DNA of 64,000 nt from assembly GCF_015352975.1 (NCBI RefSeq), contig NZ_JACYIZ010000003.1, forward strand, positions 310,001-374,000, written 5' to 3'. Shown piece by piece: positions 41,491-50,466 of the stretch. Made by a program: the position numbers and the translations under genes. The notes below the pieces were generated by a model that did not search any database, had not been told where the DNA came from, and was given only the letters and a program-made list of their open reading frames with translations. Origin of the DNA: Aestuariimicrobium ganziense. Lineage in GTDB: Bacteria; Actinomycetota; Actinomycetes; Propionibacteriales; Propionibacteriaceae. Positions within the stretch are counted from its first letter, which is position 1, and every line of letters starts with the position of its first letter.

Positions 41491-43062
41491 CTAGTCAGCG
41501 ACGGCGGCGTCGGGGTCAGGCGTGTGATCGGCGGTGGCTGCCAGAGGGCGAACCGCCGGTCCCTCGAGCACGGCCCCGTCGGGGGCGAATCGCGAGCCGT
41601 GCAGGGGGCAGTCCCACGAGCGTTCGGCATCGTTCCAGCGCAGCACCCCGCCGAGGTGGGTGCACACCCCCGACACCCGGCAGGTCTCCCCGTCGACGGT
41701 GGAGACCGCCTCGGGCAACCCCCGCGCCCCGCGTCCGACCGCCCCCGCGCCCTCGGCCGGGAGATCGGTCGGCAAGGGGCGCAGTTCGGCGCGCACCCAG
41801 TCCTTGGCCAGTTCCACGGCGACCTCGGCGTTGGGGACGACCGCGCTGGACAGCCCGGCGGGCGAGATCGGGAGGTGGTCCAGCGTGGCGGCCCAGGCCA
41901 AGGGCTCCCCGGACAGACGGGCGGTGAGGTTCAACGCAGCGGCCACCGCGTTGGTCATGCCCCACTTGTTGAACCCGGTGGCCACCAGCACGCGGCCACC
42001 GGTGGCGGCCATCGGACCGACCAGCGGGAGTCGTCCCACTGCCTGGTAGTCCTGCGCCGACCAGGCGTGGATCCGTTCTGCGCCCTCGAAGTGCTCACGG
42101 GTCCAGCGGGTGAGGTCGTCCACTGCGGACGAGGTGTCGTCCCGACGTCCGGTCACGTGTCCGTTGCCGCCGACCATCAGCAGTTCGCCGCCCTCGTCGA
42201 GCGCACCGTCGCCGTCGAGTGCCCCCTTGCCCAGCGGGACGGTGCGCAGCGACCGGGTGCGGTCGTCCACGCTCAGGTACATGCCTCGGGGGATCGCTGC
42301 CGGCCCTCCGGGGACCCGGTGGCTGGTGGCGTAGGAGCGCTGCGGGACCAGGCGTGCGAAGTGCCCGCCACGGTCGAGGATCGGGGTGCCGGTGGCGAGC
42401 ACCACCCGGTCGGCGGCCAGCGAGCCTTGGGTGGTGACCACCCGCACCGGTGAGCCCACTTCGACGTCGACGACTCGGGCCTGCTCGATGACGGGGACGC
42501 CGAGCGCGTCGAGTTCGGTGAGCATGGCGTCGAGCACCTCGAGCGGATGCAGTTGCGCCTGAGCAGGCAGGGTGATCGCACCCCAGACCGGGAACGGCAG
42601 TTCGGTCTCGTCGGTCCAGCCCACCTCGAGCCCGACGGCGTGTGCGGTCTGGTACTCCAGTTCGAGCCGTGCCCGGCCACGCCGGGTGGTGGCGTAGGTC
42701 CAAGCGTCGCGGCGCTGGTGCGGGATCGACTGCTCGGCGGTGAACTTCAGCAGCCAGTCCTGCCCGGCCCGGTTGGCCTCGAGGTAGGCGCGAGCCACGT
42801 CGGTCGGGTGGTGGCGGGTGATCTCGGACAACACCCGACCCTGCAGCAGCGACACCTTCGCGGTGGTGTTGCCAGTGGTCACAGCCCCGACGTGGCGGGC
42901 TTCGAGCACGGCGACCCTGGAACCCGCCCTGGCCAGCAGCAGGGCCGTGGTCAGCCCGGTCAGTCCGGCGCCGGCGACGACGACATCGAAGACCGCACCC
43001 TCGTGGAAGGGGGCATCAGGACGCGGAGGCAGTGGGTGGGTGGCGAACCAGAGGGACTCCAT
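41491..43062 (-). CDS. FAD-dependent oxidoreductase with C-terminal Rieske domain
   Basis: The 523-residue protein starts with a DAO-type FAD motif (FDVVVAGAGLTGLTTALLLA) and TTGNTTAKVSLLQG. VLVATGFNKWGMTNAVAAAL closes the FAD fold, and a Rieske [2Fe-2S] domain follows (CTHLGG...WDCPLHGSRF, two Cys and two His). This domain fusion is common in actinobacteria and is thought to oxidise amines or modified amino acids; the substrate is unknown. It ends 9 bp upstream of the aldo/keto reductase start, on the same strand. Confidence 0.85.
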   Translation of the reverse strand: MESLWFATHPLPPRPDAPFHEGAVFDVVVAGAGLTGLTTALLLARAGSRVAVLEARHVGAVTTGNTTAKVSLLQGRVLSEITRHHPTDVARAYLEANRAGQDWLLKFTAEQSIPHQRRDAWTYATTRRGRARLELEYQTAHAVGLEVGWTDETELPFPVWGAITLPAQAQLHPLEVLDAMLTELDALGVPVIEQARVVDVEVGSPVRVVTTQGSLAADRVVLATGTPILDRGGHFARLVPQRSYATSHRVPGGPAAIPRGMYLSVDDRTRSLRTVPLGKGALDGDGALDEGGELLMVGGNGHVTGRRDDTSSAVDDLTRWTREHFEGAERIHAWSAQDYQAVGRLPLVGPMAATGGRVLVATGFNKWGMTNAVAAALNLTARLSGEPLAWAATLDHLPISPAGLSSAVVPNAEVAVELAKDWVRAELRPLPTDLPAEGAGAVGRGARGLPEAVSTVDGETCRVSGVCTHLGGVLRWNDAERSWDCPLHGSRFAPDGAVLEGPAVRPLAATADHTPDPDAAVAD

Positions 43063-43137
43063 GGCCCATCATGATCCGCGCCAAGGGACGCGCTCACCCG
43101 TGGGGAGCCCAGCCCACCCCTGAGGGGGTCGCGTCCG

Positions 43138-44889
43138 TCAGCGGCGACGTCCCGGAGCGGTGCACGACTGGCCGGGGCACGGCGGGTTCGTTGGCTCCGT
43201 CAGCCCGTGGGCCCGGAAGTGATCCGAGTGCGAGCCGAACGAGTCACTGATGCGGGGCATCCAACACGCGTCGTCGTGCCCACCCGTGGGGATGATGACG
43301 ATGGTGTGCGGCACGTCGCGCGCGGTCAGGCGGCTCGACATCGTCCGATGGCCGTTGGCGAAGCCGTACCAGTCCTGGGCACACACGTCGGCGTAGTAGC
43401 TGTAGGAACGCAGCAGGTCGACGTCGAGGGTGTTCGCCAGCGTGGTCGGCACGGTGTAGCCGCGCACCCCGGTGTAGCTCAGCGAGGCCATGTGGGTGGC
43501 GATGGACGAGAACAACTCCGGATGGCTCCAGCCCATCTGCCACGCGCCGTAGCCACCCATCGACACCCCGGACAGCCCGCGGAACTCGCGGTCGGCGATC
43601 GTGCGGTAGGCCTCGTCGACCGTGGGAACCATCTCGTTGATGAACATGTCGCGCCACTTCACCTCGGGGGTGTTGGAGTACCACAGCGACTCACCGTCGG
43701 GCATGATCACGATCGTCTCGGCCAGGCCGCCGGTGGTGAACAACTCGTCGAGCCTGGTGCCGAAGTCGCGCGGCTCCCACTCGCGGCTGCCGCCGTTGAT
43801 GCCGTGCAGCAGGTAGACCACCGGGTACTCGCGGTCGGGGTTGAGGTGGTACGACGGCGGCAGGTACACCACGAACTCGCGCGCCGTGATCTCACCGGGC
43901 ACCTCGAGGGTCGAGTCGAGGTGGTCGCGGAAGAACCGGGAGTGGTTGCCGATCTCCTTGGTGCTGTTGGTGTCGAAGACCAGGAACTCCTGCTGCCTGG
44001 GCTGGACCGCGTACTCCTCGCCACCGCGGGTGCCGGTGATGCTGCGGTTGGTGTCGACCAGCAGGCGTCCATCGGTGGTGACGATCACCTCGACTTCGCT
44101 GTCGACCAGAGTCAGGCTGCCGCCCGACTCGTCCAGCCAACCCTGCAGCCGCTCGGCGCGACGGTCCTTGTCGTGGCCGTCGTGGTTGTAGTCGACGCGC
44201 AGCGTGGACAGGTAACGCGACAGGTTGCCCGACGCCAGCGCCTGGCGCTGGGCCTCCAGCGTGCGCCTCACCGCAGCCGTGGTCTTGGCGTCGGCGGGGG
44301 TGCCGGTGATGCCGTGCACCTGCTCGCGCAGGGCGTCCTTGGAGTAGATGCCGATCGGGCCCTGGTACCAGCCGCCGCCACCGTTCATGTCGAGCATCCG
44401 CACCGCCAGCACGTTGCGTCCGCCGTAGACCGGTGCATCGGCAGGCACGGGGTAGAGCCGGCGCTCGAACCACTGGCTGTCAGCAGGGGAGAAGCTGCCC
44501 GACTTCCCGATCAGCACGCCGTTGAGGTAGGCCTCGTCCGCGTCGTCGATGTAGCCCAGCGCAGCCACCAGGTTCGCCCCGGCGGCGTTGGCCGGCAGGT
44601 CGAAGGTGATCCGGTACCAGCCGAAGCCGTCGTAGGTCGCGAACGCCGGGTGGTTGTTGTAGGGAACGGTGACCTGGTCCCAGCCGCTGTCGTCGAAGGC
44701 GGGATCGGCCCAGGCCATGTCGTCGCCGACGGTGAACCGGGCCGGGCCCTCGAGGTTGACCGCGACCGTCGTGGTCGCCTCGCCCGAGGCCGGCGCCATC
44801 GGCACCAGCAGCGTCGAGGCGGCGGCGAGCACCAGCACCGAGATGAGTGCCCACAGGCGGCGGGCCGGGGACGGGGCGACAGTGACCAT
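43138..44889 (-). CDS. Secreted esterase with N-terminal galactose-binding-like domain
   Basis: The 583-residue protein has a signal peptide (RRLWALISVLVLAAASTLLV, cleavage near PASGEA), a beta-sandwich domain (VTVPYNNHPAFATYDGFGWY, LNGVLIGKSG) resembling carbohydrate-binding modules. A linker and an esterase-D/XynZ-like alpha/beta hydrolase follow with VVYLLHGINGGSREW, nucleophile GLSGVSMGGYG and GGHDDACWMPRISDSF. It probably removes acyl groups from extracellular polysaccharides or antigens. The ATG at 44889 has GGAAGG six bases upstream. Confidence 0.85.
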   Translation of the reverse strand: MVTVAPSPARRLWALISVLVLAAASTLLVPMAPASGEATTTVAVNLEGPARFTVGDDMAWADPAFDDSGWDQVTVPYNNHPAFATYDGFGWYRITFDLPANAAGANLVAALGYIDDADEAYLNGVLIGKSGSFSPADSQWFERRLYPVPADAPVYGGRNVLAVRMLDMNGGGGWYQGPIGIYSKDALREQVHGITGTPADAKTTAAVRRTLEAQRQALASGNLSRYLSTLRVDYNHDGHDKDRRAERLQGWLDESGGSLTLVDSEVEVIVTTDGRLLVDTNRSITGTRGGEEYAVQPRQQEFLVFDTNSTKEIGNHSRFFRDHLDSTLEVPGEITAREFVVYLPPSYHLNPDREYPVVYLLHGINGGSREWEPRDFGTRLDELFTTGGLAETIVIMPDGESLWYSNTPEVKWRDMFINEMVPTVDEAYRTIADREFRGLSGVSMGGYGAWQMGWSHPELFSSIATHMASLSYTGVRGYTVPTTLANTLDVDLLRSYSYYADVCAQDWYGFANGHRTMSSRLTARDVPHTIVIIPTGGHDDACWMPRISDSFGSHSDHFRAHGLTEPTNPPCPGQSCTAPGRRR

Positions 44890-45094
44890 GACGGGCCTTC
44901 CGATGGTGCCTCGCCATGCATGCGGTGGACGAGCCTCCTGCAGGTGGGACGAGTTGCCCCGCAGGTGTGTGGAAGAACCACCTCGCGGACGAGGGCGACA
45001 AGGGTTTCGTCGACCCTCGCACGCACCGACAGGACCCTCAACCGGTTTCCGCGATCCCGATGAACGAAGGTGGAGCCAACGTCGAGGGTTGGAC

Positions 45095-46543
45095 TCAGAG
45101 GCTGTCGCCGAAGTCGCTGCGGAACGCGGCCACGAGCTTGTTGGCCCAGTCGCCGATCGGCTCGAGACGGCCGTAGAAGAACCGCAGGATCTCGGGCTCC
45201 TCGACGAAGTGCAGCCCACCGATCAGGTCGCGGTTCTGGTACAGCCAGTCGATCCGGTCGATCGCGTACTCGACCTGGCTGAGGGTGAACACCCGTCGGG
45301 GCAGTGCCAGGCGCACCAGTTCCATGTCGGCCATCGGCTCGACCCCGTCGGCATCGCGCTGCTCGCTGAGGGTGCCACGCTCCATGCCGCGCACGCCGGA
45401 GGCGATGTAGAGCGCCGTCGCCAGCGCACCCGCGGGGTACTCCTGCTGGCGCACGTGCGGCAGGAACCGCATGGCGTCGACGTGGGCGCCCAGGCCGCCG
45501 GCGGGGGTGATCACCGGGATGTCGCGCTTGAGCAGTTCGTTGACCATGTGGGCGATGAACTGCGGGCCCTGCCGGATCATGTCGAAGTCCATGGTCTCGT
45601 CGAGCCCGACGGTGATCGCCTCCATCTCTCGCACCGACATGCCGCCGTAGGTGAGGAAGCCCTCGAACATCGGCACCAGCCCGCGCAACTGCTTGTAGAG
45701 CGCCTCCTCGCGGATGCAGATGCCGCCGCCGCGGCCGAAACCGAGCTTGCGCGCCGAGAAGTAGATGACGTCGAAGCAGTCGGCGATCGCCCGGGTGATC
45801 TCGGGGATCGACATGTCGGCGGCCTCGCCCTCGCGGATCTTGATGAAGTAGAGGTTGTCGGCCAGCAGCGAGGCGTCCAGCACGGTGAGGATGCCGTGCT
45901 TGCGGCACAGCTCGGTGGTCTCGCGGTAGTTCTGCAGCGAGATCGGCTGACCGCCGATCAGGTTGGTGCCGGCCTCGATCCGCACGTAGCTGACGGCGTC
46001 GGCACCCCGCTCGGCGATCAGTTCGGCCAGGGCGGCCACGTCGAGGTTGCCCTTGAACGGGTGGTCGCTGGTCACCTCGAGCCCGGGCTTGGTGATCAGT
46101 TCGACCACCTCGGCACCGACATTGGTGATGTGGGCCTTGGACGTCGTGAAGTGGTAGTTCATCGGCACGACGGTGCCGGGGCGGACGAGACCCTGGGCGA
46201 GGATGTGCTCGGCGGCGCGTCCCTGGTGGGCGGGCAGGAAGTATTCCATGCCGAAGATCTCGACCAGCTTGGCGTGCAGCCGGGTGTAGGTGGCCGAGCC
46301 TGCGTAGGCGTCGTCGGCGATCAGCATGGCCGCTTGCTGTTGGTCTGACATCGCGTTCACGCCGGAGTCGGTGAGCATGTCGAGGAAGACGTCGGCGTTG
46401 CGCAGCAGGAAGGTGTTGTAACCGGCCTCGGCCATAGCCTCTCGCCGCTGCTCGATCGGGCGCAGGTTGAGCTTCTGGATGATGCGCACCTTGTGCATCT
46501 CGAGGGGGAGTTGCTGGCCTCGGAAGAACGTCACGGTCGACAT
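45095..46543 (-). CDS. Tryptophanase/tyrosine phenol-lyase family beta-eliminating lyase
   Basis: The 482-residue PLP enzyme has GYNTFLLRNADVFLDMLTDS, AYAGSATYTRL, PAHQGRAAEHI and the presumed PLP lysine in FSARKLGFGRGGG. VPMFEGFLTYGGMSVREMEA and GGLGAHVDAM follow. The fold is that of TnaA (tryptophan to indole) or TPL (tyrosine to phenol). The loop after the lysine (LGFGRGGG) differs from the SAKKD of E. coli TnaA, so substrate preference may differ; the family can also release sulfide from cysteine. GAGAGAGA precedes the ATG. Confidence 0.8.
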   Translation of the reverse strand: MSTVTFFRGQQLPLEMHKVRIIQKLNLRPIEQRREAMAEAGYNTFLLRNADVFLDMLTDSGVNAMSDQQQAAMLIADDAYAGSATYTRLHAKLVEIFGMEYFLPAHQGRAAEHILAQGLVRPGTVVPMNYHFTTSKAHITNVGAEVVELITKPGLEVTSDHPFKGNLDVAALAELIAERGADAVSYVRIEAGTNLIGGQPISLQNYRETTELCRKHGILTVLDASLLADNLYFIKIREGEAADMSIPEITRAIADCFDVIYFSARKLGFGRGGGICIREEALYKQLRGLVPMFEGFLTYGGMSVREMEAITVGLDETMDFDMIRQGPQFIAHMVNELLKRDIPVITPAGGLGAHVDAMRFLPHVRQQEYPAGALATALYIASGVRGMERGTLSEQRDADGVEPMADMELVRLALPRRVFTLSQVEYAIDRIDWLYQNRDLIGGLHFVEEPEILRFFYGRLEPIGDWANKLVAAFRSDFGDSL

Positions 46544-46708
46544 CTGGGTCTCTCTCTAGCGGTGCGAGTGCTGCCTCGGAGGCAGCGTTTCACACCCCTT
46601 CGGGCCGGTAGCGCCCGTCTTGCCCGGTGAGGCGAGCTGGAGTGGGCCCGAAACCTTGCTCGGAGGAGTTGACTGGTGGGTGCACCCCTACCAGGAAGGA
46701 GGGCCGGA

Positions 46709-47188
46709 ATGGCCATCAAGGACGTCGGCCCCGAACCGAGTTCGTTCGACCTCGAGAAGGCAACGGTCGAGAACACCAACTACCGCCACGTCGCGTGGAC
46801 CGGCAAGTACCTGCAGATGACGCTGATGTCGATCGAGCCAGGCAAGTCGATCGGTCTGGAGAAGCATCCCGAGACCGACCAGTTCGTCCGTCTGGACGCC
46901 GGTCAGGGCAAGGCCGTCATGGGTCCGGAGGAGGACCAACTCGACTTCGAGCAGGAGGTCAGTGACGGGTGGGCCGTCTTCGTACCCGCGGGCATGTGGC
47001 ACGACGTGATCAACACCGGGGACGAACCCATGAGGCTCTACGTGATCTACGCCCCCAGCCACCACGCCCAGGGCATCACCCAGGCCACCGCTGAGGACGC
47101 CGAGGCCGACGAGAAGTCAGGCAAGGACGAGCCGCCGGAGTGGACGGTGCAGCCCGCCCCCGACGCCGAGGACGAGTCGGCCGGCTGA
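46709..47188 (+). CDS. Cupin-domain protein
   Basis: The 159-residue protein is a small beta-barrel cupin: MTLMSIEPGKSIGLEKHPET holds motif 1 (Glu, His, then FVRLDAGQGKAV) and WAVFVPAGMWHDVINTGDEP holds motif 2 with its metal histidine. An acidic, disordered tail follows. Such proteins are sugar-phosphate isomerase-like or small-molecule binding; no substrate can be given. GGAAGGAGGG precedes the ATG. Confidence 0.85.
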   Translation: MAIKDVGPEPSSFDLEKATVENTNYRHVAWTGKYLQMTLMSIEPGKSIGLEKHPETDQFVRLDAGQGKAVMGPEEDQLDFEQEVSDGWAVFVPAGMWHDVINTGDEPMRLYVIYAPSHHAQGITQATAEDAEADEKSGKDEPPEWTVQPAPDAEDESAG

Positions 47189-47189
47189 G

Positions 47190-47627
47190 TCAGTCGGCAG
47201 CCTCGGACCGGCCCGCTCGCCACGGCCAGGTGTCGCTGGTCAGCGCGGCATAGCAGTCGGCGATGACCCGCTCGAGCACGGCCAGGTCGATCTTGTCGAG
47301 GTTGGTCAGGTAGAGGCAGCCCACCCCGCTGCGGTGCGAGCCGAGCTTCGCCAGGGCTTGGGCGTGCCGATCGATGCCATCGAGCAGGTAGATGCTGGTG
47401 GCCGCCTTGCGTGGAGCGAACCCGGCCGCAGCGGCCTCCCCGCTGTGGCCGGACTCGTAGCGGTAGCGGTAGCTGCCGAAACCGATGATCGTGCCACGCC
47501 GCTGTGCCGGCTGCCCGGTGACCCGACGGTAGATCTCGAGCAGGGTGCGGGCATCGCGCTGGCGCACGGCTGGGGTGGTGGCCTCGATCAACGCCTCGAC
47601 GTCGGGATCAGGGTCGCGCTCGGTCAT
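47190..47627 (-). CDS. DUF1801-domain protein
   Basis: The 145-residue protein contains RQRDARTLLEIYRRVTGQPA, IIGFGSYRYRYESGHSGEAA, FAPRKAATSIYLLDG and GVGCLYLTNLDKIDLAVLER, the DUF1801 order. It is convergent with the cupin gene, the two stops being one base apart. The ATG giving MTERD is preferred; in-frame ATGs at 47639 and nearby are possible. Function is unknown; a frataxin-like fold has been described for relatives. Confidence 0.75.
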   Translation of the reverse strand: MTERDPDPDVEALIEATTPAVRQRDARTLLEIYRRVTGQPAQRRGTIIGFGSYRYRYESGHSGEAAAAGFAPRKAATSIYLLDGIDRHAQALAKLGSHRSGVGCLYLTNLDKIDLAVLERVIADCYAALTSDTWPWRAGRSEAAD

Positions 47628-47691
47628 GGCCGCCATCATGGCGCAGTCGGGCACCCGCAGGGTGCTTCAGCTGCTCGGAAACGGGGGTGTC

Positions 47692-48117
47692 TCAGATGCT
47701 GCAGCCGGTGCGGGTCAGGCGCTGCAGCAGGCCCCACCCGATGATCACGACCGCCAGCCACTGCTGGCCGGGCATGGTGATGGCCATCGCAGCCAGCAGC
47801 GGATACACCCCGGCCATCACCCCGCACGATCCGCCCAGCGCCTCACTGAACGCCTGCCCGCGCGCGGGGACGAAGGTGGCCAGGCTGACCCCGCCGCCGA
47901 TCGCCAGCGCACCGACCAGCCAGGGGCTGGCCGTGCCGGCCGATGCGCTCCAGTACGCCCAGCCCATGACCGCGACCAGCACGAGTGCCGCCACCACCCG
48001 ACGGCGCGTCCACCAGGCGAGGTTGACCGGCCGGACCGTGCGTGGCCCCTGCTGCAGTGGGCCGACCACCCCGGTACGGGTGGCGCGGGTCAGGGCGTCG
48101 TCGGTCTGGAGGGCCAT
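47692..48117 (-). CDS. Four-helix membrane protein under CstR-type operator 4
   Basis: The 141-residue protein has a cytoplasmic N-terminus and four predicted helices: RRVVAALVLVAVMGWAYW, SPWLVGALAIGGGVSLATF, GVMAGVYPLLAAMAITM and WLAVVIIGWGLLQRL, ending TGCSI. Two cysteines (GGSCGVM and TGCSI) lie in helix 3 and the tail. I do not recognise a named family; it may be DUF2892-like. The ATG at 48117 is 6 nt after TATCAT and 9 nt after operator 4, the same layout as the PIG-L gene, so it is probably a leaderless member of the sulfur regulon. Confidence 0.65.
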   Translation of the reverse strand: MALQTDDALTRATRTGVVGPLQQGPRTVRPVNLAWWTRRRVVAALVLVAVMGWAYWSASAGTASPWLVGALAIGGGVSLATFVPARGQAFSEALGGSCGVMAGVYPLLAAMAITMPGQQWLAVVIIGWGLLQRLTRTGCSI

Positions 48118-48126
48118 GCCGTCATG

Positions 48127-48142
48127 ATACCCCTGGGGGTAT
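48127..48142. promoter_or_regulatory. CsoR/CstR-type operator 4 (ATACCCC-TG-GGGGTAT)
   Basis: This 16-bp palindrome lies 9 bp before the ATG of the membrane protein gene on the minus strand. Its last three bases start the -10 box TATCAT. It is about 17 kb from the repressor gene, so it marks a second locus of the regulon. Confidence 0.8.
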
Positions 48143-48195
48143 GATCCTCCAACGCGCGGCCCCTCCGCGCCCAAGGTCAGTGGCACGATCGAGCC

Positions 48196-49086
48196 ATGAG
48201 TGAGTCCACCCCGGTACTTCGTCTGGTGTGGCCGCAGTGGCAGGGCGCCTCACCGCAGTCGGTGGCGCCGCTGACGGCCCCGATGCCGTACGCCGCGGCC
48301 CAGCGCGGCTACAGCCTCGGCTCCCGCATCCTCGAGTTGGTCGCGCCCGTCGGCGGGGCCGACACCGTGGTCGTCCCGGTCTCGTCCGAGCAGGGCGACC
48401 TGACCGTCACCGACGGCATCTATGCCCGCAGCATCGTCCTCGACCAGTTGCGCGAGGCGCTGCGGCTGCTGGACGAGCGCAACCCCGAGCGGGTCGTCAC
48501 CCTCGGCGGGGAGTGCTCGGTCAGCGTCGCCCCGTTCGCCCACCTGGCCCGGCGGTACGGCGACGACCTGGCCGTCGTCTGGGTCGACGCCCACCCCGAC
48601 ACCGGCATGCCCGAGGCCAGCTACGACGGCTACCACGCGATGGCGGTCTCGGTGCTGCTCGGCCATGGTGACGCCGAGTTCGTCGAGGCGCTCCCGGCCA
48701 CCGTCGATGCCTCCCGGGTCGCGCTGACCGGCCTGCACGCCTGGGACGACGATCAGGAGCCCTACTTCCGGGAGTGGGGGCTGGCCACCTTCGCCCCGGA
48801 CGACCTGCGCACCGACTCCGAGCCGTTGCTGACCTGGCTGCGCGGCACTGGCTGCTCGAAGGTGGCCGTGCACTTCGACGTCGACACCATCGACGGCAAC
48901 GAGGTCGTGCTGGGTCTCGGCGCTGACCCCGGCGGACTGAGCAGCACCCAGGTCGTCCGGGTGATCAACGACGTCGCCGGCGCGGCCGACCTGGTCGGGC
49001 TGACCATCGCTGAGTACGTGCCACGGCAGGTGATCACGCTGGTCGAACTGCTCAAGCAGTTGCCGCTGCTCGGCGACACCCACTGA
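48196..49086 (+). CDS. Arginase/agmatinase-family hydrolase
   Basis: The 296-residue ureohydrolase has GGECSV in place of the usual GGDHS, AVVWVDAHPDTGMPE with the manganese ligands Asp/His/Asp, GYHAMAVSVLLG and the second metal motif HFDVDTIDG. Replacing the first histidine by Glu in GGEC is common among actinobacterial relatives but leaves the metal site altered, so true arginase activity is uncertain. It could act on agmatine, guanidinobutyrate or formiminoglutamate. Confidence 0.8.
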   Translation: MSESTPVLRLVWPQWQGASPQSVAPLTAPMPYAAAQRGYSLGSRILELVAPVGGADTVVVPVSSEQGDLTVTDGIYARSIVLDQLREALRLLDERNPERVVTLGGECSVSVAPFAHLARRYGDDLAVVWVDAHPDTGMPEASYDGYHAMAVSVLLGHGDAEFVEALPATVDASRVALTGLHAWDDDQEPYFREWGLATFAPDDLRTDSEPLLTWLRGTGCSKVAVHFDVDTIDGNEVVLGLGADPGGLSSTQVVRVINDVAGAADLVGLTIAEYVPRQVITLVELLKQLPLLGDTH

Positions 49087-49117
49087 GGCGCCCCGCGCCC
49101 CGGCGGGGCCGACGCCG

Positions 49118-49894
49118 TCAGGAGTTCTTCGGCCAGTCGTCGGGCGAATCGGCCCCACCCTCGACCACCTGCTCGTCGGCATCGGTGAGGTCGGTCCAGG
49201 TGTCCTTGGGGCGGTAGCCCAGCTCGAGCATGGTGTTGGTCATGCTCCAACGCCGGTTCTGGTTGTCCGAGACGCCGTAGAACAGCCCGAAGGTCACCTC
49301 GGCCTCGATCGCTCGGCGGAACAACTGCTCGCAGTCGTCCTCGCTCAACCACATCGCGTGCAGCAGTTCGACGTCGGAGTCCAGCGGGTCGTCGGTCATC
49401 CAACCGATCCGCAGGGCGATGAAGTCCAAGCCGTAGTGGTCGTGGTAGTACCTGCCCAGCGCTTCGCCGAACACCTTCGACACCCCGTACAGCGAGTCCG
49501 GGCGCGGCAGTTGGTCGGGGTAGACCGGCCACTGCTCGAGCCGGTCGTACATGCCCATCGCGTGGTTGGACGAGGCGAACACCACCCGCCGCACCCCACT
49601 CTCGCGGGCCGCCTCGAGCACATTCCGCAGCCCGACGATGTTGGCCTCGAGCACGTCGTCCCAACTCGACTCGGGAGAGGCGGAACCGGCCAGGTGGATG
49701 ACGGTGTCGACGCCCTCCATCAACGGCAGCACCTCGGCGTAGTCGTTGAGGTCGGCCTTGCGCAGCACCTTCTCCTGCTGGTCGGTGCGCGGGGTTCGTC
49801 CCTGCTGGACGATGTCGTAGTCAGAAGCCAGTCGCTCGACCAGCGACAGGCCGATGCCGCCAGTGGCGCCGGTGATCAGGATGCGTCGAGTCAT
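49118..49894 (-). CDS. NAD-dependent epimerase/dehydratase, uronate dehydrogenase-like
   Basis: The 258-residue SDR protein starts ILITGATGGIGLSLVERLAS (NAD motif) and has VIHLAGSASPES, VVFASSNHAMGMY and the catalytic LYGVSKVFGE. The FASSNHA motif and short length fit uronate dehydrogenases, which oxidise galacturonate or glucuronate to lactones. This might connect with the glycan locus at 15-25 kb, but distance makes that speculative. It is convergent with the arginase gene. Confidence 0.75.
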   Translation of the reverse strand: MTRRILITGATGGIGLSLVERLASDYDIVQQGRTPRTDQQEKVLRKADLNDYAEVLPLMEGVDTVIHLAGSASPESSWDDVLEANIVGLRNVLEAARESGVRRVVFASSNHAMGMYDRLEQWPVYPDQLPRPDSLYGVSKVFGEALGRYYHDHYGLDFIALRIGWMTDDPLDSDVELLHAMWLSEDDCEQLFRRAIEAEVTFGLFYGVSDNQNRRWSMTNTMLELGYRPKDTWTDLTDADEQVVEGGADSPDDWPKNS

Positions 49895-50024
49895 GCTCTC
49901 CAGTCTGGACGAGGTCGCGCCGCCGTCGGGGGGGTGGGGACAATCCCACCCGTAGGGACGCACTCGTCCGTGGGATCAACAGACGACGCCCCGCGATCGG
50001 GGGCGCTCGGGGGGACTGCGCGAC

Positions 50025-50375
50025 TCAGCCGTCGCGGCGGCCGTCGCCGTCGACGGCCTTGCGCAACTGCTCCTTGGTCATCGTCGAGCGGCCCTTGACG
50101 TTCTTCTTCTGGGCCTCGGCGTAGAGCTGGTCGCGGGTGCGTCCGCCCTTGCCCTGGTGCGACCGCAGACCGCCGCGGCGGCCCGAGGAGATGTCATCGG
50201 TCGAGGTCTTGCTGGCCGTGACTGACTCACCGGCGCGGGCCCGCTCCTTGTTGACGGTGCGTGCGGCGATCTCCTGCGCCTCGTCCTCACTGGTGCCGCG
50301 CTCGGTCAGGCCGTCCTTGATGTGCTCGTACTGGCGCTCACGCTTGGCGCTCCACTCGGTGCTCTTCTTCGGCAT
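50025..50375 (-). CDS. Conserved basic protein annotated elsewhere as plasmid-stabilisation type
   Basis: The 116-residue, Lys/Arg-rich protein has SAKRERQYEHIKDGLTERG, AARTVNKERARAGES, the motif DDISSGRRGGLRSHQGKGG and a C-terminal SAP/Rho-N-like segment (LYAEAQKKNVKGRS, TKEQLRKAV). Homologues are widespread in actinobacteria and often called plasmid stabilisation proteins, though no such role is shown here. It probably binds nucleic acid. AGGAGG precedes the ATG at 50375. Confidence 0.75.
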   Translation of the reverse strand: MPKKSTEWSAKRERQYEHIKDGLTERGTSEDEAQEIAARTVNKERARAGESVTASKTSTDDISSGRRGGLRSHQGKGGRTRDQLYAEAQKKNVKGRSTMTKEQLRKAVDGDGRRDG

Positions 50376-50466
50376 CACGCCTCCTGTTGGGGTGGTTCGA
50401 GGCTAGGACGAGCCCGCGCCATCGGGTCGGGCGCATGGCGCGGCACCAGCCTTCAGGGTGGTCGCA

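Noticed and set aside
43186..43197. Further copy of the MITE-like end (GTTCGTTGGCTC)
   Set aside because: Only 12 bp match and it lies in the coding tail of the esterase gene, so it is probably chance.
46573..46589. Attenuator hairpin ahead of the tryptophanase-family gene
   Set aside because: GCTGCCTC/GAGGCAGC is palindromic, but the loop is too short and no leader peptide with tryptophan codons is visible.
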